Shown piece by piece: positions 1 through 8,796 of a DNA stretch of 64,000 nucleotides (position 1 is its first letter; each line of letters begins with the position of its first letter). The position numbers and the translations under genes are program-made. The stretch lies in NCBI GenBank assembly GCA_963716525.1, contig OY970315.1, forward strand, positions 2,666,001 through 2,730,000. The letters run 5' to 3'. Source of the DNA: JBBREP01 sp963716525 (GTDB taxonomy: Bacteria > Actinomycetota > Acidimicrobiia > IMCC26256 > PALSA-610). The notes under the pieces are model-generated. The model searched no databases and was not told the DNA's origin. It was given only the letters and a program-made list of their open reading frames with translations.

Positions 1-1
1 G

Positions 2-196
2 CTCGCCAACGCACCATCGGCGCTACTCGCAGACGAGCCGACCGGAGAGCTCGACAGTGATAGCGCAGCACTAGTGCTCGCACTGCTCGACGAGTGCGCT
101 CGGGACGACATGGCCGTTGTCGTCGTGACGCACAACGCAGACGTTGCCCGTATTGCCACGCGCACCGTGGAGCTTCGTGATGGAGCAGTCGCATGA
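2..196 (+). CDS. ABC transporter ATP-binding protein, C-terminal part only
   Basis: The reading frame is open from the window edge and ends in TGA at 194-196. It encodes the last 64 residues of an ABC ATPase: Walker B with D-loop (LLADEPTGELD) followed by the H-loop (VVVVTHN). The upstream part, with Walker A and the signature motif, lies outside the window. The stop overlaps the ATG of the next ATPase by four bases (ATGA), so the two are translationally coupled. LolD/MacB-type ATPases normally power FtsX-type permeases, and one follows two genes downstream. Two ATPases with one visible permease suggests either a further permease upstream or a heterodimeric ATPase. Confidence 0.85.
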   Translation, partial: LANAPSALLADEPTGELDSDSAALVLALLDECARDDMAVVVVTHNADVARIATRTVELRDGAVA

Positions 197-906
197 CGGC
201 TCGGTTGATCGATCCGCGTGGACCCTCCCAACAGTCACAAACGTTGGTGAAATGCTCCGACGTCACCCGTGTCTTTGGCGCCAATGCGGCGCGCACGGTT
301 GCGGTGCAATCGGTCTCGTGTGCGGTCCATTGCGGTCAGCGCATCGTGATCAGCGGCCCGTCCGGGTCGGGCAAGTCGACGCTCCTGCATCTCATGGCGG
401 GTCTCGACGCGCCCACGAGCGGCATCGTCGATTGGCCGGGCATCGGCGAACTCCATGAGCTACGGCCGGGTCCGATCGGGGTCGTCTTTCAGGCACCGAG
501 CCTCATGCCGCCGCTGAGCGTTCTCGAGAATGTGGCGCTCGTGCCCTCCCTGGCCGGCGCCAACCCCACGGCGGCGCGTCAAATTGCGCAGGCGGCACTG
601 GACTCGCTCAATCTCGGGGAACTCGCGTCCCGGCTCCCGGATGAACTCTCGGGCGGGCAAGCTCAGCGGGTCGCCGTTGCACGCGCGCTCGCCGGGTCGC
701 CTCGCCTGATCTTGGCCGATGAGCCAACCGGACAACTTGACCGCGCGACCGGCGATCTGGTCGTCGACGTACTGTTGCGCGCTGCCGACACAACCGGGGC
801 TGCACTCGTGGTCACGACTCATGATCCCCTCGTCGGGAATCGGTTTGATCTGCACTGGCGCATGGCAGATGGCGTCATCTGCGTGGCCGAAGAGGTCGCC
901 CCATGA
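193..906 (+). CDS. ABC transporter ATP-binding protein (LolD/MacB type)
   Basis: This 237-residue ATPase energises the permease encoded next. Visible motifs are Walker A GPSGSGKST at residues 55-63, the Q-loop region around VVFQAPSLMPP, the signature LSGGQAQRVAVARAL near 152, Walker B plus D-loop LILADEPTGQLD near 172-183, and the H-loop VVTTHD. The length is normal for the LolD/MacB/FtsE class. The ATG overlaps the preceding stop (ATGA), and its own TGA overlaps the ATG of the permease in the same way, so the three genes form a tight operon. The first 15-20 residues are not conserved in the family, so a later start is possible. The substrate cannot be told from sequence. Confidence 0.93.
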   Translation: MTARLIDPRGPSQQSQTLVKCSDVTRVFGANAARTVAVQSVSCAVHCGQRIVISGPSGSGKSTLLHLMAGLDAPTSGIVDWPGIGELHELRPGPIGVVFQAPSLMPPLSVLENVALVPSLAGANPTAARQIAQAALDSLNLGELASRLPDELSGGQAQRVAVARALAGSPRLILADEPTGQLDRATGDLVVDVLLRAADTTGAALVVTTHDPLVGNRFDLHWRMADGVICVAEEVAP

Positions 907-3563
907 CGCTGTTGTGGCTCTCCGGTCTGGTCCGCAGGCGCAGCGGGCGATTGCTGGCGCTTGCAGCGGCTATCGCGGTCGCCGTTTCGCTGCTGGCCTC
1001 CATCGGGGCTTTCATTGCGCATGCACAGGCCACGATGACGCAGCGCGCCGCGGGAACAGTCGGCGTTGACTGGCAAGTCGAAGTGCAGCCTGGCGCGAAT
1101 CCGACAATCGTCCTTGCCACCGTGCGGACACAGCCCGGTGTTCAGCAGACGCGCACGGTCGGATTCGCTCAGACAACTGGCCTTACCGCGACGGCCGGCG
1201 GCACTACACAGACGACAGGAACTGGCGTCGTGCTCGCGCTGCCACAGGACTACGGAACCACCTTCCCTGGCACCCTGCGCGTGCTGGCAGGTTCGCGAAC
1301 CGCGGGAGTACTGGTCGCGCAGCAGACGGCAGCCAATCTTCATGTCTCGCCCGGGGATACGGTCTCCATCGGCCGCCAAGGGTTGGCCCCCGCGACGGTC
1401 AGAGTCGGGGCGATCGTGGACTTCCCACAGGCGGACTCGCTGTTCCAGAAGGTAGGCGCGCCGCCCGGAAGCCAGCCCCAAGCCACACCTGACAATGTCC
1501 TGGCGCTCGCGCCGGAGCAGTGGCACACGCTCATGGACCCCTTGGCCGCCGCGCGGCCCGACCTGGTGACGATCCAGTTCCACGTCAAGCTCGATCACGC
1601 CCTCGCTCACGATCCTGCTTCCGCATATGCGGATGTCCTCGGGCGCGCCAACAATCTGGAGGTCAAGCTGTCGGGGGCGGGGAGAGTCGGCAACAACCTT
1701 GCGTCGACGCTCGGCGCAGCGCGCAGCGATGCTGTCTACGCACAATTCCTGTTTCTCTTCCTGGGCCTGCCGGGCGTGATCCTTGCTGGCGTGCTCACCG
1801 CCACCGTTGCAAGTGTCTCTGCGGCGCGGCGTCGGGCCGAGGCGGCTCTGCTCCGCACTCGCGGTGCAACCGTACGGATCCTCGTTCGTCTGGCCGCAGC
1901 TGAGGCGGCACTCGTCGCGCTCGTCGGCGCAGTCACCGGGATCGGCGTCGCACTTCTCCTGGGCGCCCACGTCTTTCACGACGCCTCCCTCGGCGCGAGC
2001 ACGACGAGCACCGTCGTCTGGGCGATCGCGTCCGCGCTTGTTGCTGTAGTCATCGCTTCGGCGGCGGTCGTGGTTCCGGCCGTGAGGGACGCGCGATCGT
2101 CAACCGTGGCAGCGGCTCGCCGCACCACGGACGCGCAACGCCCGCCCCTCTGGCAGCGTCTCGGCGTTGACGTCATCTTGCTCGGCGCCGGGCTTTTGGC
2201 CTTCTGGCTCTCCAGCCACAACGGCTATCAACTGGTGTTGGCGCCGGAGGGTGTCCCGTCCATCAGCGTTAGCTATTGGCCGTTTGCCGCCCCGGCGCTC
2301 ATGTGGATCGGCGGCGCGCTGCTGGGCTGGCGGCTGGCGGATCTCCTGCTGCGCCGGGGCCGCTCGGGCGTCGCATCAGCCTTGCGTCCTCTTTCCGGAG
2401 GACTTGCGGACACCGTTGCCGCCAGCATGCAGCGTCAACGTCGTCTGCTCGCTCGCAGCGTCGTTCTTGTCGCCCTCACCGTCAGTTTCGCGGCGTCGTC
2501 AGCCGTCTTCAACGAGACGTATGGCCAACAGGCGCGAGCTGACGCTCTGCTCACCAATGGCGCCGATGTCACCGTCACCGAACCAGCAGCAGCCAACGTC
2601 TCGCCTGCCTTCGCCGCGCGACTCAAGCAGGTTTCCGGCGTTTCGACGGTCGAGGCGATGCAACATCGCTACGCCTACGTCGGAGCCGACTTGCAGGACC
2701 TCTTCGGTGTGGATCCGCATTCCGTTGTCGCCGCCACCAGACTGCAGAACGCGTACTTCCAAGGGGGTTCGGCTCAGCAGCTCATGGACGCCCTTGCGCA
2801 GCGCCCGGACAACATCCTCGTCTCTGCAGAGACGGTCAAAGACTTCCAGCTGCAGCCTGGCGACCAACTGCGCCTGCGCATCCGCGACGCGCGCACGCAG
2901 CGCCTTGTCCCAGTGACGTTCCACTACGCCGGCATTGCGAAGGAATTCCCGACAGCACCTCGCGACAGCTTCATGGTTGCTAACCGCGACTACATCGCTG
3001 CACAAACCGGCAGCGACGCCGCGGGCGCGTTCCTGCTCTCGACGTCCGGCGACCGCACGGCCGTCGCCGCCCGCGTGCAGTCACTCGTCGGAACATCGGC
3101 AACGGTGAGCAACCTCGACACGACGCAAGCGATCATCGGATCGAGCCTCACGGCCATCGATCTCTCGGGCCTCACCCATGTCGAGCTTGGCTACGCCATC
3201 GTGCTCGTCGTCGCAATGGCCGGGCTTGTGTTGTGGCTGGGCTTTGCCGAACGGCGACGCACGTTCGCCATCGCGGCGGCGCTCGGTGCGTCGCCGCGCC
3301 AGGTGGGCGCCTTCGTCTGGAGCGAAGCGAGCTATGTCGCCATCGGCGGTCTACTCCTCGGCGCCGTCGGCGGCTGGGCGCTCAGCCACATCATCGTCAA
3401 GGTCCTCACCGGCGTCTTCGACCCGCCACCCGACGCACTCGCGATCCCGTGGACATATCTCAGCGTCACCGTCGGGGCCGCCTTAGGAGCCGTTGCCGCT
3501 GCCACTGTGACTACCGTGCGCCGTGCGCGAACCGCCGATGTGGCGCTGCTGCGCGACGTGTGA
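903..3563 (+). CDS. FtsX-like ABC transporter permease
   Basis: This 886-residue integral membrane protein has an N-terminal membrane helix (about 15-40) and a large extracytoplasmic region. Two FtsX-type membrane blocks are visible. One begins near residue 280 (FLFLFLGLPGVILAGVL) and contains the cytoplasmic ARRRAEAALLRTRGA coupling segment. The other is C-terminal, near 760-880, with ERRRTFAIAAALGASPRQV. The duplicated layout is that of long actinobacterial FtsX-type permeases rather than the four-helix MacB form. It follows two ATPase genes with a 4-bp overlap. Just downstream lie two-component systems, an arrangement common for transporters that export or sense antimicrobial compounds. 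That role is inference only. Confidence 0.9.
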   Translation: MTLLWLSGLVRRRSGRLLALAAAIAVAVSLLASIGAFIAHAQATMTQRAAGTVGVDWQVEVQPGANPTIVLATVRTQPGVQQTRTVGFAQTTGLTATAGGTTQTTGTGVVLALPQDYGTTFPGTLRVLAGSRTAGVLVAQQTAANLHVSPGDTVSIGRQGLAPATVRVGAIVDFPQADSLFQKVGAPPGSQPQATPDNVLALAPEQWHTLMDPLAAARPDLVTIQFHVKLDHALAHDPASAYADVLGRANNLEVKLSGAGRVGNNLASTLGAARSDAVYAQFLFLFLGLPGVILAGVLTATVASVSAARRRAEAALLRTRGATVRILVRLAAAEAALVALVGAVTGIGVALLLGAHVFHDASLGASTTSTVVWAIASALVAVVIASAAVVVPAVRDARSSTVAAARRTTDAQRPPLWQRLGVDVILLGAGLLAFWLSSHNGYQLVLAPEGVPSISVSYWPFAAPALMWIGGALLGWRLADLLLRRGRSGVASALRPLSGGLADTVAASMQRQRRLLARSVVLVALTVSFAASSAVFNETYGQQARADALLTNGADVTVTEPAAANVSPAFAARLKQVSGVSTVEAMQHRYAYVGADLQDLFGVDPHSVVAATRLQNAYFQGGSAQQLMDALAQRPDNILVSAETVKDFQLQPGDQLRLRIRDARTQRLVPVTFHYAGIAKEFPTAPRDSFMVANRDYIAAQTGSDAAGAFLLSTSGDRTAVAARVQSLVGTSATVSNLDTTQAIIGSSLTAIDLSGLTHVELGYAIVLVVAMAGLVLWLGFAERRRTFAIAAALGASPRQVGAFVWSEASYVAIGGLLLGAVGGWALSHIIVKVLTGVFDPPPDALAIPWTYLSVTVGAALGAVAAATVTTVRRARTADVALLRDV

Positions 3564-3592
3564 GTGCGAGCGAGCGCAGCATGGCATCCCCG

Positions 3593-3604
3593 TACAATCG
3601 GGCG
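3593..3604 (+). promoter_or_regulatory. Leaderless -10 element before the first response regulator
   Basis: TACAAT at 3593-3598 is followed after six bases (CGGGCG) by GTG at 3605. A consensus-like -10 hexamer six to seven bases before the start codon is the usual arrangement for leaderless actinobacterial transcripts. It also decides the start of the downstream gene. No clear -35 element is seen. Confidence 0.6.
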
Positions 3605-4336
3605 GTGAAGGTTCTCATCGTCGAGGACGAGCGTCGCCTGGCCGAGCTGCTCCGGCGCGGCTTTGCCGCCGAGGGGTACGCGGTCGACGTCGCCGGAACG
3701 GCGGCAGACGCCCTTTGGTACGGCAACGAGAATCCGTACGACGTCATCGTTCTCGATGTGCTCCTGCCCGATGGTGACGGGTTCGAGGTGTGCCGGGCAC
3801 TTCGCGACGCCGGGTGCTGGTCACCGATCATGATGCTGACCGCGCGCACCGACGTGCATGATCGTGTCCGGGGACTCGATGCCGGTGCCGACGACTACGT
3901 ACCGAAACCCTTCAGCTTCGAGGAACTGAACGCGCGCGTCCGTGCCCTCCTGCGCCGCGGCGCGCCAGTTCGCCCGGCGGTCCTCGAAGTTGGCGAACTT
4001 CGTTTGGACCCCGCCTTACACCGCGCCTGGCGCGGCGACATCGAACTCACGCTCACAGCCAAGGAGATGGCCCTCCTGGAGCTGTTCATGCGCCGTCCCG
4101 GCGATGTCATCACTCGCAGCGACGTGCTCGCCCACGTCTGGGACTTCGCGTACGACGGCCTCTCCAATGTCGTCGACCAATACGTCTCATACCTGCGGCG
4201 CAAGATCGACAAGCCATTCGGCCACGAAGATCTTGAAACCATTCGCGGTGTCGGGTACCGGTTGCGGGCGCCCGATTCAGCTACCCATGCGGCGGGATTA
4301 GCGGACGGCGGCTCCGCCCACACACCGACAGCCTGA
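3605..4336 (+). CDS. OmpR-family two-component response regulator (copy 1)
   Basis: The protein has a receiver domain (VKVLIVEDE at the start, phospho-acceptor Asp in VIVLDVLLPDGDGF, Lys in DDYVPKPFS) followed by a winged-helix DNA-binding domain ending in VDQYVSYLRRKIDKPF and TIRGVGYRLR. GTG at 3605 is chosen because it yields the canonical start of the receiver fold and sits right after a leaderless -10. An in-frame ATG at 3581 would add eight residues. The C-terminal tail of about 20 residues is longer than usual. The cognate kinase follows after 11 bases. The gene is closely similar to the regulator at 5888, so the two systems look like a tandem duplication. Confidence 0.93.
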   Translation: MKVLIVEDERRLAELLRRGFAAEGYAVDVAGTAADALWYGNENPYDVIVLDVLLPDGDGFEVCRALRDAGCWSPIMMLTARTDVHDRVRGLDAGADDYVPKPFSFEELNARVRALLRRGAPVRPAVLEVGELRLDPALHRAWRGDIELTLTAKEMALLELFMRRPGDVITRSDVLAHVWDFAYDGLSNVVDQYVSYLRRKIDKPFGHEDLETIRGVGYRLRAPDSATHAAGLADGGSAHTPTA

Positions 4337-4347
4337 AGTCCGCCGCG

Positions 4348-5771
4348 ATGCCTATTCGACTGCGTCTCACGCTCCTCGCCACCGCCGGATCGCTCCTTTT
4401 CTGTGTGGCCGGCGGCCTGGTCTTCGTGCACATGCTCGCGGCGAGCCTTCGCGATGCAACGGATACGACGTTGCGGACCACCGCAGACGGAATCATTCAG
4501 AACCTTCAGACGTCACCATCAAGCACTGATCTCCGTGACCCAGTCACCACGGGGCTCGTCAACTCGCAGCAGACGGTGTCACAAATCATTGCTCCCAACG
4601 GAACCATCAGTGACGCGTCGGACAGCGCGGCGAGCACACCCATCATCAGTACAGCGGAGCTGCACAACGCCCGCAGCCAGACGATCACCATGGACGGTCA
4701 CCTCACCGCTCCGCGAGAGAATGTGCGCATTCTCGCGACACCGGTGGTTCGTAACGGCGGGACCTGGGTCGTCGTGGTGGCCACGTCGCTCGCCCCGAAC
4801 ACCACGGCTCTTGACCGCGTCACCGTCGGTCTTCTCATCGGCGGTGCCACGCTCCTTCTGCTCGCTGCCTCCGGCGCCTGGCTCCTCAGCACCGCTGCAC
4901 TGCGACCAGTCGAGAGGATGCGGCGACACGCAGCAGCGCTGGCCTCTATCTCCGGCGGTCGCGATGCGCACCTTGACGTGCCCGCTACTCGCGACGAACT
5001 CCGCGGTTGGGCCGCACCCTCAACGATCTACTCGGCGCCCTGAGTAGCGCACTTGCGCAACAGCGCGCCTTCGTCGCCGACGCCGGGCACGAATTGCGAA
5101 CTCCGATCACGCTCCTGCAGACCGAGCTGGAACTCGCTGAGCGCGACGGCGACTCGGTCGACGCACTTCGCCAAGCCATCACCAATGCCCGACAGGATGC
5201 AGCTCGATTGGCAACCCTCACCGAACAGCTTCTCTTCCTTGCCAGCCATGACGAGAAGGCTGCCCCGCCGACCCGTGAACTCCAGCCGCTGCGACCCCTC
5301 GTGGAACGCTGCGCGGAACGCGCGCGCCGCATTGCGAGCACGCGCAATCTCACCGTCCTTGTTGAAGTGGCAGATGACGCGGCCGCCGACATTGTTGCCG
5401 ACGACGTCGAGCGCGCTCTCGACAACCTGCTCGCGAACGCAGTGCGTCACGCACCAGACGGCACGGCGATCGAGGTCATCGTTCGCGACGCCAATGCGCA
5501 CGAGCCACGCCGGCGCGAGGGGAGTGAGGGCGCTGAACGGCGGCGCATCGAGATCGTCGTGCGTGACCATGGACCCGGATTTCCGGAGTCGTTCATTCCT
5601 CATGCCTTCGAACGGTTCCGCCGCGCCGATCCCGGTCGGTCCTCTGCCAACGGAGGGAGTGGTCTCGGCCTCACGATCGCCCATGCCGTCGCGAACGAGC
5701 ACGGTGGCACGGTGTCCGTGTCAAACGCCGAGAGCGGTGGGGCCATCGCCATTCTTCAGCTCCCGGCGTAG
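4348..5771 (+). CDS. Sensor histidine kinase (copy 1), frameshifted
   Basis: The first frame (4348-5043) gives an N-terminal membrane helix (LRLTLLATAGSLLFCVAGGL), an extracytoplasmic sensor loop, a second membrane helix and a HAMP domain (RPVERMRRHAAAL). At about 5005 the frame breaks. The second frame (5007-5771) carries on with the HAMP end, the HisKA phospho-acceptor box (VADAGHELRTP) and the HATPase boxes (DNLLANAVRHA, RDHGPGF, GGSGLGL). One missing base after the GG at 5005-5006 restores the intact protein of about 474 residues, as the paralogue at 6566 shows (HDEIAELGTTM against RDELRG/LGRTL). It probably phosphorylates the regulator 11 bases upstream. If the frameshift is real, the kinase is inactive. 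Confidence 0.85.
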
Positions 5772-5832
5772 GCGACGCCTGGACGGCTGCCGCTCGGAAC
5801 TCGTCCGTGCTCGTCTAGCCGTCCTCGAACGC

Positions 5833-5858
5833 TGAACTCGCTCACACCGAGTTCACAT
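5833..5858 (+). promoter_or_regulatory. Possible operator upstream of the second response regulator
   Basis: TGAACTCG (5833-5840) and CGAGTTCA (5848-5855) form a perfect 8-bp inverted repeat with a 7-base spacer. Overlapping it, CTCACAC (5841) and TTCACAT (5852) are direct half-sites with an 11-bp period, which is typical of OmpR-family binding sites. No T-run follows, so an operator is more likely than a terminator. The GTG of the regulator is 30 bases downstream. Confidence 0.45.
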
Positions 5859-5887
5859 GTCGATTCCGTTACGGTCGCATCATCCGA

Positions 5888-6562
5888 GTGCTCATCGTTG
5901 ACGACGAACCACGCATGGTTGCGCTACTCAAGCGTGGATTCGGCGATGACGGCTACTCCGTCGACGTTGCAACGAACGGCACCGACGCCCTGTGGCTTGC
6001 GACTGAGAACACGTACGACGCGATCGTCCTCGACGTCATGCTTCCCGGCACCGATGGCGTCGCCGTCTGCCAGTCATTGCGTGCGGCGGGTCGATGGGCG
6101 CCGATCGTCATGCTCAGCGCGCGAGACGCCATCGACGACCGTGTGCGCGGGCTGGATGCTGGTGCCGACGACTACCTGCCGAAGCCCTTCAGCTTCTCCG
6201 AATTGAGCGCTCGCGTCCGGGCCTTGATCCGCAGGGGCGCGGCAGCGCGACCCACCATCATTGAGGTCGGGGATCTCCGTCTCGATCCTGCCCGGCACCT
6301 CGCGTGGCGCGGGCAGCACGAACTGACGCTCTCCCCCAAGGAGATGGCGCTCCTCGACTTGTTCATGCGCCATCCCGATGAGATCGTCACACGAACGCAA
6401 ATCCTCGAACACGTATGGGACTTCGACTACGACGGGCTCTCCAACGTTGTCGACCAGTACGTCTCGTATCTCCGCAAGAAGATCGACAGACCGTTCCACC
6501 GCAGCGACCTGCGCACGGTCCGTGGCGTTGGCTACCGGCTCGTGCCCTCGCTGGAAGCCTGA
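5888..6562 (+). CDS. OmpR-family two-component response regulator (copy 2)
   Basis: This 224-residue regulator has a receiver domain (VLIVDDEP, phospho-acceptor Asp in IVLDVMLPGTDG, Lys in DDYLPKPFS) and an OmpR-type winged helix (TRTQILEHVWDF, VSYLRKKIDRPF, TVRGVGYRL). The GTG start gives the standard first beta strand. It is a close paralogue of the regulator at 3605, matching through nearly the whole length. It is followed after three bases by its kinase. An inverted and direct repeat 30-55 bases upstream may be its own operator. Confidence 0.94.
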   Translation: MLIVDDEPRMVALLKRGFGDDGYSVDVATNGTDALWLATENTYDAIVLDVMLPGTDGVAVCQSLRAAGRWAPIVMLSARDAIDDRVRGLDAGADDYLPKPFSFSELSARVRALIRRGAAARPTIIEVGDLRLDPARHLAWRGQHELTLSPKEMALLDLFMRHPDEIVTRTQILEHVWDFDYDGLSNVVDQYVSYLRKKIDRPFHRSDLRTVRGVGYRLVPSLEA

Positions 6563-6565
6563 GCG

Positions 6566-7952
6566 GTGCCGATCCGGCTCCGCCTCACCATGTTCGCGGC
6601 ACTCGGCATGCTCGTTCTCTGCACTGTGGGCGGCTTCGTGTTCCTCGACCAACTGCGCGCCGGCCTGAGCGCGTCGGTGGATTCATCGCTTCGAACGCGC
6701 GCCGATGCGCTTGTCCAAAACGTGCGTGACGCCGCAGGCGGCGGCGTCAATTTCCAAGACTCCGGGTCGACCGCGCTCCTGCCTGCCAACGAAGCAATCG
6801 CCCAAGTCCTTGCGCCGACCGGACACGTCGCCGAGTCGTCCGAAGCCGCCGGATCACGCTCGCTCCTGCCCGCCACGCTGACCGGTACCGCGCGACAGCG
6901 AACCGTCAGCTTCGAAGGACATATCCCGGCAGACACGACTGCGGTCCGCTTCCTCGCGACGCCCGTCGTACGCGCCGACGGACACTGGACCGTGATCGTC
7001 GGCACCTCCCTCGAAGCCGCCGACAACGCCATCGCGCGAGTGCGCTCCGAGCTGCTGATCGCTGGTGCGATGGCCGTCGCGGTGGCGGCCGCGGGGGCAT
7101 GGCTCCTCGCCCGTCTCGCGCTCCGCCCCGTCGAACGCATGCGCCGTCAAGCCGCGACGATCTCCGAACTGGGCAACAGCACACCGCTTCTCGTGCCGAA
7201 CACCCACGACGAGATCGCCGAGCTGGGTACCACGATGGCCGCGCTCCTGGACCGACTCCAATGCGCACTCACACAACAACGCGCCTTCGTTGCCGACGCC
7301 GGTCACGAGCTGCGTACACCGCTCGCGATCTTGCGCACGGAACTTGAGCTTGCCGCTCGCGCAGACCGAAGTGCAACCGAGCTTCGCCAGGCCATCATCG
7401 ACGCAACCCACGAGACCGATCGTCTCGCCCGCCTCGCCGAACAGCTTCTGTTCCTGGCTCGGTATGACGAACAAGCCACGAACGCGCAACGCGATCTCCA
7501 ACCGCTCGCGCCGCTACTCGATCGTGCCTGCGCCGTGGCGCGCTCGCGCGCGAACGCGCGTGCGATCACAGTCACTCTCGCAATGCCGCCCGACCTCACG
7601 GCCGACATTCAGGCGGACGACCTCCGCCGCGCCGTCGACAACCTCCTCGACAACGCCCTACAGTTCGCGCCGCCGAAATCGAACATCGAGGTCAGTGCGG
7701 CGCGTGTCGGCCCCGACATCGAGATCGCGGTGTCCGATGAGGGCCCGGGCTTTCCGGCCGAGTTCCTGCCCCATGCATTCGAGCGGTTTCGGCGTTCCGA
7801 TGGCGCGGCGCAGCCGCGGCGCGTACGGCGGCAGCGGACTCGGTCTCGCAATCGTCCGTGCTGTCGCTCGAGAACACGGCGGCGACGCCGAAGTACACAA
7901 CCGCGACAGCCAAGGCGCAGTCGTCCGCCTTCGGATGCGCGGACATCGATGA
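6566..7952 (+). CDS. Sensor histidine kinase (copy 2), frameshifted in the ATPase domain
   Basis: The first frame from GTG 6566 encodes a membrane helix (TMFAALGMLVLCTVGGFVF), a sensor loop, a second helix, HAMP (RPVERMRRQAATIS), HisKA (VADAGHELRTPLAIL) and the N and G1 boxes (DNLLDNALQFA, SDEGPGF). Near 7815 the frame changes. The other frame continues with the G2 box (GAYGGSGLGLAIV) and ends at 7952 (AVVRLRMRGHR). One extra base near 7810-7820 explains the break. The corrected length is about 462 residues. It is the paralogue of the kinase at 4348, which is also broken but at a different place and in the opposite sense. It starts three bases after its regulator. Confidence 0.85.
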
Positions 7953-8057
7953 GCCCACCGATCCAACATGTGAGCGTGTACACGAAGATCTCACGGTCGT
8001 ACGAGATCCTGAAGCGCACACTCGGGTTGCTTAATCCAACAACCGGAGAGGAATCCG

Positions 8058-8453
8058 ATGTACCTCAAACACAAGATGCTCGGCGCGGCGGCGGTGCTCG
8101 TCGCCTTCGCAGGGCTCGGCACTGCAACCGCACTCGCACAGAGTGCGCCGCACGCGACGACCCACCCGGCGCCCGCCGTAGTCCCGGCCAAGGCCGAAGC
8201 GTCCGGGCCGACAACTGCAACGGATACCGACAACATCCAGCAGGGCGACCAGACGACGCCCGACGTCGCGGGAGCCAACCAAGCGACCGCCACGACACAG
8301 ACCAACGCCTCAACCCAAGCCGTCGACGGCGGAAAGCAGTCCACCGACAGCGAAAGCGCGAGCGAAACCGAAACAGCCAAGGAGACCGACGGTCCCGGCG
8401 GCCACGCCGATCCGCCCGGCAACGTCGACCACCAGTTCGACGGCCAGGAGTAA
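8058..8453 (+). CDS. Small acidic exported protein
   Basis: This 131-residue protein has a clear signal peptide (KMLGAAAVLVAFAGLGTATALA, cleavage near residue 28). A long low-complexity stretch rich in Ala, Thr, Asp, Glu and Gln follows, then a more ordered C-terminus (DGPGGHADPPGNVDHQFDGQE). A good ribosome-binding site (GGAGAGG) precedes the ATG. I do not know its function. Similar short exported proteins with a Gly-His-Pro-Pro-rich end occur next to sensor kinases in other actinobacteria (general recollection), so a sensing or envelope role linked to the two-component system upstream is possible. Two hairpins follow the stop. Confidence 0.75.
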   Translation: MYLKHKMLGAAAVLVAFAGLGTATALAQSAPHATTHPAPAVVPAKAEASGPTTATDTDNIQQGDQTTPDVAGANQATATTQTNASTQAVDGGKQSTDSESASETETAKETDGPGGHADPPGNVDHQFDGQE

Positions 8454-8461
8454 GCCGCCCA

Positions 8462-8482
8462 AGCCGGGGACGAGACCCGGCT
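8462..8482 (+). terminator. Hairpin after the small exported protein
   Basis: AGCCGGG (8462-8468) and CCCGGCT (8476-8482) are perfect 7-bp arms around a 7-base loop, nine bases after the TAA at 8451-8453. There is no T-run, as is common for high-GC actinobacterial terminators. Confidence 0.55.
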
Positions 8483-8556
8483 GCGGCCCGGGCCGTCGTT
8501 CGCCGACCAGAAGGGTCGACCTTCTCGGCGTCGGTACCGAACGACGCCCGGGCCGC
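8483..8556. repeat. Long nested hairpin (about 74 nt)
   Basis: The outer arms begin GCGGCCCGGG (8483-8492) and end CCCGGGCCGC (8547-8556). They continue through GTCGTTC/GAACGAC with a single bulged base. An inner stem CCGAC...GTCGG encloses AGAAGG/CCTTCT. It starts directly after the first hairpin. It may be a second terminator acting on both strands, since the minus-strand gene ends at 8797, or a REP-like folded repeat. The 240 bases from 8557 to 8796 show no further gene or motif. Confidence 0.5.
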
Positions 8557-8796
8557 TCTTGGCGCAGGTGTCCAGCGTCTCCGAGCCGCGCCGCCGACGC
8601 GTGCATCGCGTTGCCGGTCCGGTCGTGATCGTTGCGGTCGGAGCCTGCGTTGCTTTGCGACTTATGTGTGTGTGAGCGCGACGGCGAGGAACACCAGGTA
8701 GCCCGCGGGTCGCGACCTCACTGTGAGCCCGTGTGGAGGGGAGGCACAGCGAGCTGGCGGTCGAGTCGGCCCCCGGTGTTGTCGAAGATGGAGACC

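Noticed and set aside
819..1979. Minus-strand open frame of 386 residues within the permease gene
   Set aside because: Low-complexity Arg/Cys/Gly composition. The plus strand encodes a membrane protein coupled to two ATPases.
5000..5012. Programmed ribosomal frameshift in the first sensor kinase
   Set aside because: No slippery heptamer or downstream structure is seen at the break, and similar breaks occur in many unrelated genes of the window. A base error is simpler.
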